A stretch of 64,000 bases of DNA, taken from the NCBI RefSeq assembly GCF_024609765.1, contig NZ_JANFDG010000010.1, positions 82,716 through 146,715 on the forward strand, in the 5' to 3' direction. Below, one piece after another: positions 36,760 to 47,158 of the stretch. Position 1 is the stretch's first letter. Every line of letters starts with the position of its first letter. The DNA is from Shinella pollutisoli. Lineage in GTDB: Bacteria > Pseudomonadota > Alphaproteobacteria > Rhizobiales > Rhizobiaceae. The notes beneath the pieces were generated by a model. It searched no databases and was not told the DNA's origin. It saw only the letters and a program-made list of their open reading frames with translations. The translations under genes were made by a program, and so were the position numbers.

Positions 36760-37395
36760 TCACATCACATCGTCCGGATGCCGCCCCGGCCGCGGCCTGT
36801 AGACCGGAATGCTCCAGCCGAAGCGCAGGGCCCCGCCGCGCACGACGAACGCCGTCCCCATGCCGATCGACGAGGCCGCCCAGAGAGGAAGGCCGGCGAC
36901 CGTGGCGGTCGTGAAGGCCGAGGCGCCCGCAAGCGCCGCCGTCACGTAGACCTCGCGCCGGAGCAGCACGGACGGCTCGTTGGCGAGCAGGTCGCGCAGG
37001 ATGCCGCCGAAACTCGCCGTCAGCACGCCGGTCGTCACCGCGACGGCGGGCGAGCCGGTCGCCGCGAACCCCTTGGCCGCACCCATCACGCAATAGGCCG
37101 AAAGCCCCAGCGCATCGAGCCAGAGCAGCAGCCGGTAGCGCGATTCCACCCGGTGCGCGGTGAAGAAGACGACGAGCGCCACGGCGACGCAGACGACGAG
37201 ATAGGTCGGGTTGACCACCCAGAAGACGGGCGTCGCGCCCAGCACGACGTCGCGGAACGTGCCGCCGCCGATGCCGGTGGCGGCGGCGAGGAACAGGAAG
37301 CCGATGATGTCGAGCTCCTTGCGGGAGGCTGCGAGCGCGCCCGTGGCCGCGAAGACCGCGACGCCGGCATAGTCGGTGAGTTCCAGGATCGGCAC
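36760..37395 (-). CDS. TRIC-family (UPF0126) cation channel protein
   Basis: 211-aa inner-membrane protein with seven hydrophobic segments in two repeats, each with the glycine motif of trimeric intracellular cation channels (GIGGGTFRDVVLG and SFGGILRDLLANE). Prokaryotic relatives conduct K+ and Na+. GTG 37395 preceded by GGAGGGG is preferred; the frame is open to 37509 but lacks family similarity there. Its stop abuts the convergent irr stop. Confidence 0.88.
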   Translation of the reverse strand: MPILELTDYAGVAVFAATGALAASRKELDIIGFLFLAAATGIGGGTFRDVVLGATPVFWVVNPTYLVVCVAVALVVFFTAHRVESRYRLLLWLDALGLSAYCVMGAAKGFAATGSPAVAVTTGVLTASFGGILRDLLANEPSVLLRREVYVTAALAGASAFTTATVAGLPLWAASSIGMGTAFVVRGGALRFGWSIPVYRPRPGRHPDDVM

Positions 37396-37523
37396 GGTCG
37401 TTTCCCCTCCGCGGGCACAGCTTCGCGACAGCCTGCCCGGTGTAAATAGGCCCGCATGGCCCCGGCCGGAATCGGCCGCTCGCCGCATAATGACCGAATC
37501 GCCCGCCATGGAAAGGTTGTGAG

Positions 37524-37997
37524 ATGGCCGTCCGCATCAGAATCCTCGCGACGCTCGCCGCAATGATCCTCGTTGCCCCGTTGTCCGTCCGGGCCGCCGA
37601 GATCGTGCCGGACGCGCTCGCCCACGAGCAGGCCGAAGTCGCCAGACGCTGCAAGACGCCGATCTACGGCCAGGACTTCGCCGACACCGTCGATTTCAAC
37701 AATGACGGCCTGCCGGACCTCGTCACCAATCTCGGCGCCGTCAATTGCGACGGCATTCCCGGCGGGCTCTGCGGCAATGTCGGCTGCCCGCACAATTTCT
37801 ACATCCGCGTCGCCGAAGGCGGCTATTTCCTCGCCGCCAATGCCGATCTCTACGGCTACGAGCTGAAGAAGCGCTATGGCAACATGGTGCTGGAGCTGAA
37901 GGCGAATGCCGCAAGCTGCGGTCGCGACGACAGCGATTATTGCATCATGACCATCCGCGTGCGCGGCGCCCGCTTCGAGACGATCTCCAAGAAATAG
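37524..37997 (+). CDS. Secreted protein of unknown function
   Basis: 157 aa; signal peptide at residues 1-24 (ends VRAAE). The mature part holds six Cys (RCKTP, NCDG, GLCGNVGCPH, SCGRDDSDYC), suggesting three disulfides, and one FG-GAP/EF-hand-like Ca-binding loop DFNNDGLPDLV. Function not recognised. Good GAGATG leader context only. Convergent with the YdcF-like gene, 3 nt apart. Confidence 0.75.
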   Translation: MAVRIRILATLAAMILVAPLSVRAAEIVPDALAHEQAEVARRCKTPIYGQDFADTVDFNNDGLPDLVTNLGAVNCDGIPGGLCGNVGCPHNFYIRVAEGGYFLAANADLYGYELKKRYGNMVLELKANAASCGRDDSDYCIMTIRVRGARFETISKK

Positions 37998-38000
37998 CCG

Positions 38001-38792
38001 CTATTGCGGGAAGAGCGCATGCGTGCGCCCCGCAAGATAGTAGACGAGCAGGCCGGTCCATTCGCGCAGCGCCGTCGTCATGAGCTGGCTGTTGGTCGAC
38101 GGCTGCGTGAAATCGAGCGCGAGGCGCGCCTCGCCCGTCGTGCGGTAGTCCGTCGGCCAGGGCAGTACCTCCAGCCCGGCCTTGCGGAACAGCCCGACCG
38201 CGCGCGGCATGTGGAAGGCCGAGGTGACGAGCAGGCAGTCGGCAAGGCCGTTCTCGGTAAGCAGCGTCTTCGTGTAGGCGACGTTCTCAAAGGTCGTGCG
38301 CGACTGGGTCTCGCGGATCAGCCGCTCCGGCGCGATGCCGAAGGTGTCGAAGAAGCGCGACGCGACGGCCGCGTCTCCTTCGTAGCGGCCGCTGAAGGAG
38401 CCGTCGCCGCCGGAAATGAGGATGCGTGCCTCCGGGAAATCCCGCGCCAGCCGCAGCGTCTCGACGAAGCGGTCGCCCGCCTGGTTCATCTCGAAGCCGC
38501 CGCGCGCGGAGATCACCTCCGCCTCCACGCCCCCGCCGAGCATGACGATGCAGCCGGGCCCGCCCGCCGGCGGCACGGCGCGGGGGAAACGGTCCTCCAG
38601 CGTCTGCAGCAGCACCGAACCGGCCGAGGTGAAGAGCGTCACGAAAAGGAGGATCGCGGCGAGCGCGACGGCGCCGGTGCGGATGCGGCGCCAGCGCAGG
38701 AGGCCGGCAAGCAGGCCCGCGACGAGAAGCAGGAAGGCGAGCGATAGCGGCTGCGCGAGGAGCCAGAAGATTTTCGAGGCGTAGTAGATCAC
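38001..38792 (-). CDS. YdcF/ElyC-family membrane protein (DUF218)
   Basis: 263 aa; two N-terminal transmembrane helices (about 9-31 and 37-60), then a periplasmic DUF218 domain with GCIVMLGGGVE, ILISGGDGSF, the conserved Glu/Ser in ETQSRTTFENV, and TSAFHMPRA. ElyC in E. coli affects peptidoglycan lipid carrier metabolism; a comparable envelope role is likely. It lies 19 nt downstream of the TMEM43-like gene, probably one unit. Confidence 0.88.
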   Translation of the reverse strand: MIYYASKIFWLLAQPLSLAFLLLVAGLLAGLLRWRRIRTGAVALAAILLFVTLFTSAGSVLLQTLEDRFPRAVPPAGGPGCIVMLGGGVEAEVISARGGFEMNQAGDRFVETLRLARDFPEARILISGGDGSFSGRYEGDAAVASRFFDTFGIAPERLIRETQSRTTFENVAYTKTLLTENGLADCLLVTSAFHMPRAVGLFRKAGLEVLPWPTDYRTTGEARLALDFTQPSTNSQLMTTALREWTGLLVYYLAGRTHALFPQ

Positions 38793-38811
38793 GGTCCGTC
38801 CGTCTGGTCAT

Positions 38812-39978
38812 TCATGCCCGCGCCAGTGCCGGCGCGGCCTTGCCCCGCCGCATATAGACGATGCCGGCCGCCAGCGCGACGCCGATGACGAGGATCGTAA
38901 GTGCGAGCAGCGGACGATAGGCGACCCAGGCGACGGCGATGACCAGCGGCCCGACGAGCAGGGTGAGGATCAGCGCGACCGCGCTCGTGCCGAAGCGGAC
39001 GATCGAGCCGACGAAGGGGACGACGTCGGCGACGACACCGAGGATCGAGAAGACGAAGGCGAAGCCGACGAAGAGGCCGACGAGCCCGCCGGCGCGCACC
39101 AGCCAGGTGATGACCGTGTTCTCGCTCTGCGCCGTGTCGAACATGGCGGCCGCATCGACGAGGCCGGCGCCGCTCAGGAAGAGCTCGCGCCCGTTCGTCG
39201 TCCTGTAGGGGGTCAGCGCCGTCCCGCGCTGCGCGCCGACGAAGCTCGCCTCGGCGATATCGGACCGCTCGAAGCGGATGCGGATGTCGCCCACCTCGGG
39301 GTCCTGCGGATCGAAGGAGAAGACCGCCTGGCCGCCGACGATGGAGACGGGCTTGCCGAGCGGCAGCGCCTCGCCCATGCGGCGCGCGTCGGCGGCGGTG
39401 AGCGCGACGGGCCGCTCCTCGCCGAGGCGCGCGACCGCGCGCCCGTCGACGCTGAAGGCGCCGATCCGCGCGCTTTCGACCGGGAAGGCATCGTCGTCCA
39501 CCGGCTTCTTCGGATTGTCATGGCCGGACTGGCGGAAGCTGTCGGAGCTCACGTCGCTCCGCGTCCACTCCTTGTGGTAGGAATAGATGGTCACGGTCTC
39601 CTCGCTGCCGCCGAGCTGCTTGCGCGTCTCCGATTTCGAGCGCTCCACCCACTGGTACATCTCGACGATGCGGTCGAGCCCGGCCGCGCCCTCCGCCGTG
39701 ACGCCGAAGACCGGATCCCCCGGCACGCCGACCGGCTTCACGGCGCCCGTGACATGCACGAGCCGACCCTCGTTCGCCGGATCGACGGAGCCGTTGTCGA
39801 CCGGGACCACGAGGCCCGCCCCCTCCACGAGCGCCCTGTAGGTTTTCACGGACCGCCCTTCGTTCCAGAAGAGCAGCCAGACGCAGGCGACGAGCAGCAG
39901 GAGCCCGACGACGATCTTGACGAGCGCCCCCTTCAACCGGGCGAACCAGGAGATCGTGGTGGTTTCGGTGAAGCTCAT
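38812..39978 (-). CDS. TMEM43-family membrane protein
   Basis: 388 aa; one N-terminal helix (about 19-37, ending LLFWNEGRSVKTY) and three or four C-terminal helices (about 290-380), separated by a large beta-rich soluble region. The N-terminal FWNEGR signature and overall layout match the TMEM43/LUMA family. Role in bacteria unknown. Upstream of and probably co-transcribed with the YdcF-like gene. Confidence 0.82.
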   Translation of the reverse strand: MSFTETTTISWFARLKGALVKIVVGLLLLVACVWLLFWNEGRSVKTYRALVEGAGLVVPVDNGSVDPANEGRLVHVTGAVKPVGVPGDPVFGVTAEGAAGLDRIVEMYQWVERSKSETRKQLGGSEETVTIYSYHKEWTRSDVSSDSFRQSGHDNPKKPVDDDAFPVESARIGAFSVDGRAVARLGEERPVALTAADARRMGEALPLGKPVSIVGGQAVFSFDPQDPEVGDIRIRFERSDIAEASFVGAQRGTALTPYRTTNGRELFLSGAGLVDAAAMFDTAQSENTVITWLVRAGGLVGLFVGFAFVFSILGVVADVVPFVGSIVRFGTSAVALILTLLVGPLVIAVAWVAYRPLLALTILVIGVALAAGIVYMRRGKAAPALARA

Positions 39979-40149
39979 GGTGTCCCTCGCGCCGGCGTTC
40001 TTCCGAGCGATACGGCCGGTCCCCGCCGTTTATTCTCGTCCCGGCCCGTTTTGCAGCGGCGCGCGGGCCGGTCAAGGCATTGCGCATGCCCTTTCCGGTC
40101 GCCGGCACCGCAACGCAAGGCGTGGCGGGGATCGCTATGACGGCCCCGC

Positions 40150-42054
40150 CTACAGCAGGAAATACCCCTCGGTGAAGGTGAGGGCGTCGTCGAGATGAAT
40201 GGCGAGGTCTGCCTTGCCGTCGCCGTTCACGTCGCCGTAGATGTAGCTGTCCGACGCCTTCTTCTCGTAGCGAAGCTCGCCCGCGGTCTTGGAGAACTCC
40301 GCCGTCCCGATGAAGTCGAAGCCATCATTCGCCTTCGTCCTCGCGTCCGCGTCGATCGCCCGCAGGTCGATCCGGTCGCCCTGCTTGCCGTTGAAGTCGA
40401 AGATCGTGTCGCGGCCGGACTTGGACAGCGCCGTCTCCTTGACCGACTTGAACACGAAGCTGTCCGCGCCGGAGCCGCCCTGGAGCTTGTCGGCACCAAG
40501 GCCGCCGGTAAGCTTGTCGGCGCCTGCCCCGCCCTTCAGCGTGTCGTCGCCCTTGCCGCCGGAAAGCGTGTTCCTGCCGGCATTGCCGGTGATCGCGTTG
40601 GCAAGCCCGTTGCCGGTGCCGTTGATCCCCGCCTTGCCCGTCAGCGTCAGGTTCTCGACCTGGCTGGAAAGCGTGTGGCTCACCGAGGCCCTGACGAGAT
40701 CGATGCCCTGGCCATGGATCTCGACGACCTTGTCGCTTCTGCTGTCGACGATGTAGGTGTCGTTGCTGCTGCCGCCTTCGAGCCGGTCGGTGCCCGTGCC
40801 GCCGTCCAGCAGATCCTTTCCGGCTCCGCCGTAGAGCCTGTCGGCGGAGGCCCCGCCATAGAGCTTGTCATTGCCGGACCCTCCGTAGAGCCTGTCGTCG
40901 CCGGTCCCGCCGCCCAGCTGGTCGGCTCCGTTGCCCCCGTCCAGAAGGTCCGCGCCCGCGCCGCCGTACAGCCTGTCGTTGCCCGCACCGCCCTTGAGGA
41001 CGTTCTTGCCGGCATTGCCGATGATCTTGTTGGCGAGGTCGTTGCCGGTGCCGCCGAGGCCGGCCGTGCCCGTCAGCGTCAGGTTCTCGTGGAAGCTGCC
41101 GAGCCTGTGCGAGACGGAGGCGAGGACGAGATCGACGCCGTCGTCGGCATATTCCCGCTCGAATTTATCGCCCGCGCCGAAGATGTAGGTATCGTTGCCG
41201 CCGTTGGCGCAGCGGTAGACATCCGCGCCCGCGCCGCCGTCGTAGAGGTCGTTGCCGGTGCCGCCGTCCAGCAGGTCGCTGCCGGCGCCGCCATAGAGCC
41301 GGTCGTTGCCGGAAAAGCCGAACAGGTAGTCGTCGCCGTTTTCGCCGTGAAGCGTGTCCGCCCCGTCGCCGCTCGCGCTCGCATAGTAGCCGCCGCCGTC
41401 GATGTAGTCGTCGCCGTCGCCGCCGTAGATCACGTCCGCGCCGTTGCCGCCGTCGACATTGTCGTCGCCGCCGGCGCAGTAGAGGATGTCGTTGTCGTCG
41501 CCGCCGTCCATCTCGTCGACGCCGGCGCTGCCGTAGAGCCTGTCGCTGCCCGCATCGCCGAACAGCGTGTTGCGGATGGTCTCGAAGGTCGTGTTGTTCG
41601 ACAGGCCCGCCCACAGGGTGTCGTTGCCGCCGCCGCCGCGCAGGGTGTCCGAGCCGCTGCCGCCGACCAGCACGTCGTTGCCCGTGCCGCCGTAGAGCTG
41701 GTCATTGCCGGCCTGGCCGTAAATCTGGTCGTTGCCGGCATCGCCGTGGAGCACGTCGGAGGCGCCGTTGCTGCTGGTCGCCCAGTCCGGCTCGTCGGTG
41801 CCGCAGTCGCCGAAGATGCGGTCGTTGCCGTCGCCGCCGTAGATGGTGTCGCCTTCCGCACCGTCGTCGCCGTCGTAGTAGATGTCGCCGAAGATGGTGT
41901 CGTCGCCGCCGAAGCCGCGCAGCGCGCCCTGCGTATGGGCCGAATCGAAGTCGCCGTAATTGTCGTAGGAGCCGTCGCCGAGCACGAGGGCCTTGCCCCA
42001 CAGGATGTCGTTGCCGTTCGTGCCGTTGTTGTTGCCGTTCGCATCGCGTGCCAT
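40150..42054 (-). CDS. RTX-repeat calcium-binding secreted protein
   Basis: 634-aa acidic protein made almost entirely of GGxGxDxUx nonapeptide repeats (for example YGGDGNDRIFG, YGGAGNDRLYG, LEGGSSNDTYIV) that bind calcium in a parallel beta-roll. Two blocks of repeats are split by segments of the form NLTLTGTAGLGGTGNDLANK, which recur three times. There is no signal peptide; the C-terminus (LAIHLDDALTFTEGYFLL) fits a type I secretion signal. ATG 42054 has GAGGG upstream. No catalytic domain and no type I secretion genes nearby. Possible surface or biofilm protein. Confidence 0.88.
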   Translation of the reverse strand: MARDANGNNNGTNGNDILWGKALVLGDGSYDNYGDFDSAHTQGALRGFGGDDTIFGDIYYDGDDGAEGDTIYGGDGNDRIFGDCGTDEPDWATSSNGASDVLHGDAGNDQIYGQAGNDQLYGGTGNDVLVGGSGSDTLRGGGGNDTLWAGLSNNTTFETIRNTLFGDAGSDRLYGSAGVDEMDGGDDNDILYCAGGDDNVDGGNGADVIYGGDGDDYIDGGGYYASASGDGADTLHGENGDDYLFGFSGNDRLYGGAGSDLLDGGTGNDLYDGGAGADVYRCANGGNDTYIFGAGDKFEREYADDGVDLVLASVSHRLGSFHENLTLTGTAGLGGTGNDLANKIIGNAGKNVLKGGAGNDRLYGGAGADLLDGGNGADQLGGGTGDDRLYGGSGNDKLYGGASADRLYGGAGKDLLDGGTGTDRLEGGSSNDTYIVDSRSDKVVEIHGQGIDLVRASVSHTLSSQVENLTLTGKAGINGTGNGLANAITGNAGRNTLSGGKGDDTLKGGAGADKLTGGLGADKLQGGSGADSFVFKSVKETALSKSGRDTIFDFNGKQGDRIDLRAIDADARTKANDGFDFIGTAEFSKTAGELRYEKKASDSYIYGDVNGDGKADLAIHLDDALTFTEGYFLL

Positions 42055-42296
42055 GATACCCTCGCTTGTCGTGGCGGTCCGCACCGCCGGTTTGCGCGCT
42101 CCCGGCGGAGCACAATCCCGGGGTCGCCGCCGCGACGGCGGATGCGCGTCGCCTGCGCCCCCTTCTGTCAGCCTCGCGCCCGGGCGATGCCGTGCGCTCG
42201 CGCCCCTTTCCGGGGTTCGATGGAGGCGAGCTTACTCCGCTGCCGGCCGCGCTGGCTTGGGGAGGGTCTCAGGGTTTTGGGATGCTGACGGCTGCG

Positions 42297-43235
42297 TCAG
42301 TTCAGGGCGAGGCCCTGGCGGATATCGGACGGCGTTGCCTGGAAGCGCCGCCGGAAGACCTGGTTGAACCAGGAGATGTCGCCGAAGCCGACCATCAGGG
42401 CGATGGCGGCGATGGTGTGGTGCCTGAACCGGGGATCGAGCAGAAGGCCGTGCGCGTGGTCGAGCCGCTCGGCCGTCACGTGGTCGGTGAAGCTGGTGCC
42501 TTCCTCGTAGAACAGCGCCCGGACATAGGGCACGCTGATGCCGTGGCGGCGCGCGAGCCATTCGAGGGAGAGGCGCGGATCGCACAGATGGGCGGCGATG
42601 TCGGCCTTGATCGCATGCCGGCGGGCGGCGCGCACGCCGTTCCTGCGGGCATGTTGCCCGCTGTCGCGCTTCGCACCGAGCATCAGCACCGTGAGATCGA
42701 CGAGATGGGCGGCGAAGACCGCCTGGTCCGGCGCGGGAATATCGGCATGGCTGTCGAGCAGCGACACGGCGTAGCTGTTGAGAAGATGGGCCGCGGGATC
42801 GCGCAGCGACCACGTCTTGAGGAGGTTGTCGCTGGAGGCGATGCGATCGACGACGAGGCGGCGCGGAATGGCGATGCTGAGGCAGGAGCTGCGCTCGGCG
42901 ACGGTGGTCACCGTCTTGCGGTCGCGCCGCATCACGTTGACGTCGCCCGGCCGGATGAAGAGGTTTTCGCCCTTTGCGTCATGCACGCCGTTGCCGCCGG
43001 CGACGCTGAGATAGAGGAGGTCCTCCTCGTCCGACGGGGTGACGAGGGTGACGGGCGTCGTATTGGCGTGGGCGATATGCACGCCGCCGACGCCGCGCAG
43101 CGTCACGTCGATATCGACCGGCCCATCGCCAAGGAAGTCGATCCCGGTGCGCACATGGCCGTTATAGACCGCCTCGACGAGCTCCCGCCGCAGGTTCTCG
43201 GCCGTATCTCGCGTGGAAAACTGGACGATGGACAT
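42297..43235 (-). CDS. AraC-family transcriptional regulator
   Basis: 312 aa. N-terminal sensing domain of AraC-binding-like type (residues 1-190) and a C-terminal pair of helix-turn-helix motifs (about 215-310): LSLEWLARRHGISVPYVRALF and IAAIALMVGFGDISWFNQVFRRRF, ending in ATPSDIRQG. Effector unknown. It lies upstream of the RTX gene in the same orientation, separated by 242 nt without any gene; a regulatory link is possible but unproven. Confidence 0.88.
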   Translation of the reverse strand: MSIVQFSTRDTAENLRRELVEAVYNGHVRTGIDFLGDGPVDIDVTLRGVGGVHIAHANTTPVTLVTPSDEEDLLYLSVAGGNGVHDAKGENLFIRPGDVNVMRRDRKTVTTVAERSSCLSIAIPRRLVVDRIASSDNLLKTWSLRDPAAHLLNSYAVSLLDSHADIPAPDQAVFAAHLVDLTVLMLGAKRDSGQHARRNGVRAARRHAIKADIAAHLCDPRLSLEWLARRHGISVPYVRALFYEEGTSFTDHVTAERLDHAHGLLLDPRFRHHTIAAIALMVGFGDISWFNQVFRRRFQATPSDIRQGLALN

Positions 43236-43453
43236 GGACGATCCCGAGCAAAAGTGGGGCTGTTCCGGCCTGCAATGGACAGACCGGGCAGGCCCGGCTG
43301 CAAGATCAAAACGTGCGAGCAGCCGCCTCTATTCTCACGGCCGCGATACCGGATGCGCATACCGTTGATCGTATTGAAGCCAGGTGTTCCGCTTCGGCAC
43401 GCCCGTCGGTAGAAGGTTGCCGCCAATCGCATGCAAGGAACCCGCCCGTGGGA

Positions 43454-43732
43454 TCAAGGCGTTACGAGGTTGATCTCGAGCCTAGCTCCAGTGGCCTCGG
43501 CATATCGGCGCAGGGTGGAGAGGGACGGGGAGACACCGCCGCCTTCCAGCCGGGCGATGGCCGATTGCGTCGTGCCGATGCGCTTTGCAAGCTCGGCCTG
43601 GGAGAGCTTCGCCTTCGTCCGGGCATGGACGAGGGTTTCGATAAGCCGGAATTCTGTGTCGGCCTTCTCGTATTCCTGCCGGAATTCCGGGTTGTCCATC
43701 AGCTTCTTCTTGAGGTCTGCGATCTTCGTCAT
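43454..43732 (-). CDS. XRE/HigA-type antitoxin
   Basis: 92 aa; an N-terminal helical part (MTKIADLKKKLMDNPEFRQE) and a Cro/C1 helix-turn-helix (LSQAELAKRIGTTQSAIARLE). It overlaps the toxin gene by 4 nt and follows it, the HigBA gene order. Likely neutralises the toxin and represses the operon promoter. Confidence 0.85.
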   Translation of the reverse strand: MTKIADLKKKLMDNPEFRQEYEKADTEFRLIETLVHARTKAKLSQAELAKRIGTTQSAIARLEGGGVSPSLSTLRRYAEATGARLEINLVTP

Positions 43733-44052
43733 GGCTTCACCTCTTTCATCCGCGCTCTCGCAATATCTAGGGCGGCTTTCGGGGTCTTCTGCGACGTCTT
43801 CACGAAGACATGCAGGATGATCACACGCCGTCCGGTGACGGTCACGTAAATGCCGCGTGCGATACCTTCGGAAGCCTTGGCGCGCAGTTCCCAAAGCTTG
43901 CCCTCCAGATGCTTGACGTGCGGTTCCCGCAACTGCTCCAGGCCAATGTTCTCGACCGCTTCCATGAGACGGATGAGCCGGGCCTGAAGGCCGGGCGGCA
44001 ACGCCCCGATTTCGGAATCGACAATGTCGAGGGTCTCAACCGTCCATCGCAT
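43729..44052 (-). CDS. HigB/RelE-type toxin (Gp49-like)
   Basis: 107 aa of the phage-derived Gp49/HigB-like family: W-x-V-E near the N-terminus, ALPPGLQARLIRLMEAVEN, HVKHLEGKLWELRAKASEGI and the C-terminal VIILHVFVKTSQKTPKAAL. Members are ribosome-dependent mRNA interferases. First gene of the pair. Its start codon lies at the predicted transcription start, so the mRNA may be leaderless. Confidence 0.86.
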   Translation of the reverse strand: MRWTVETLDIVDSEIGALPPGLQARLIRLMEAVENIGLEQLREPHVKHLEGKLWELRAKASEGIARGIYVTVTGRRVIILHVFVKTSQKTPKAALDIARARMKEVKP

Positions 44053-44058
44053 AAAGGC

Positions 44059-44087
44059 TATATAGCGAATATGCGATAATCATGCAA
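44059..44087 (-). promoter_or_regulatory. Promoter of the toxin-antitoxin operon
   Basis: On the minus strand: -35 TTGCAT (44087-44082), 17-bp spacer, -10 TATATA (44064-44059). Transcription should start within a base or two of the A of the toxin ATG at 44052. Confidence 0.65.
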
Positions 44088-44215
44088 TGGGCATGGTAGT
44101 ATGAGGCGGAGCGCTGATTTGCGTTCTCGGGGTGCCCCGGGGGTGCCCCGAGGTCGGAAAGCAGAATGCAGCGAAAGTCGCGGTCTGGTAACTTACTGTA
44201 TTTTCAGGAGAAATT

Positions 44216-44291
<76 letters not shown>

Positions 44292-44396
44292 ATAACGGGT
44301 CCGGCAGGGCCGGTTTTCCGGGAACCGAAGCGGCGTGCCGTTCGGTGAGCGGGTTCTTACTTCTGCTGCCCGAAGATGGCAAGCCGAAAATTGAAA

Positions 44397-44425
44397 TCCG
44401 GCCGATTTTTTTGAAATCGGCCGGA
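44397..44425 (-). terminator. Inverted repeat downstream of the FYDLN gene
   Basis: TCCGGCCGATTT (44397-44408) and AAATCGGCCGGA (44414-44425) form a perfect 12-bp stem with a 5-nt loop, just after the stop. No clear U-tract follows on the minus strand, so it may stabilise the 3' end rather than terminate alone. Confidence 0.55.
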
Positions 44426-44435
44426 AATCAAGATC

Positions 44436-44822
44436 TTAAGCTTCGTCGTCGTCGCCGGTCACGCCGATGATGCCGGTCATGTCGTCGTCATCGTCCTCTT
44501 CCTGCTCGAGGAAGGTGTCGTCGTCGTCGCCGTCGATCTCCACGTCGTCGTCGCCGAGATCCGGCAGGTCGTCGCCGCCCGCCGCATCCTCGTCGGCGTC
44601 CTCCAGCGAGACGAGCTCGACTTCCGTGTTCTCCGTATCGACCTCGTTGATGTCCTCCTCGTCGTCCTTCTCGAGGACGGCGGCCGCCGAGGTCTCCTCG
44701 AAGAAGGAGAGCGGATAGGACTTGCCGGTATAGGGCGACACGATCGGGTCGCGGTTGAGATCGTAGAACTTCTTGCCCGTTTCCGGATCGATGCGCTTGG
44801 TTCCGAGTTCCGGTTTTGCCAC
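44436..44822 (-). CDS. FYDLN acidic domain protein (TIGR02300 family)
   Basis: 128 aa. The N-terminus MAKPELGTKRIDPETGKKF is followed by FYDLNRDPIVSPYTGKSYP, the family signature, then a very acidic C-terminal half (long Asp/Glu runs, EEDDDDD). Start GTG 44822 with GAGG upstream. The N-terminal part resembles a zinc ribbon that has lost its Cys. Conserved in alphaproteobacteria; function unknown. Divergent from aroA. Confidence 0.9.
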   Translation of the reverse strand: MAKPELGTKRIDPETGKKFYDLNRDPIVSPYTGKSYPLSFFEETSAAAVLEKDDEEDINEVDTENTEVELVSLEDADEDAAGGDDLPDLGDDDVEIDGDDDDTFLEQEEDDDDDMTGIIGVTGDDDEA

Positions 44823-45047
44823 AGTCAAAGCCTCATCTGTGCCGTATCTTTCCGGCGGGGCCGGGTGTCGCCGGCGCGTTGAAGGTAGAATGATTAGCCG
44901 GTCCCCATAATCGTCTTGCCGTTCCCTGTCAAAGCGAAACTTCGCCGCGCGCCCGCGGGCGCGGGATTGTTCCGCCGGGAGGATGACGCTTCCGATCCTT
45001 TGTGATAGCAAGCGCCCGTTCCCGCGCGGGAAGCCCAGGTTATATAA

Positions 45048-47044
<1,997 letters not shown>

Positions 47045-47158
47045 AACGAAGCCTGTCCCCGCGCCGGATGTGCTGCCCGTGAGGCAGCGGACATCGCCTC
47101 GTTCATGACCAACGCTAACCCCCGGCGCCCGTGCCCGAGAGGCACATCAGGAGTTTCA

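Noticed and set aside
39979..40149. Possible gene between the TMEM43-like and RTX genes
   Set aside because: No frame with a start, leader and plausible composition; appears to be plain intergenic sequence.
40150..42054. Tandem DNA repeat region
   Set aside because: The periodicity comes from RTX peptide repeats in a coding gene, so it is described as a CDS instead.
44100..44160. Possible attachment site or integrase remnant beside the tRNA-Ala gene
   Set aside because: No integrase or duplicated tRNA 3' end was seen in the window; the toxin-antitoxin pair nearby is not sufficient evidence of an island.
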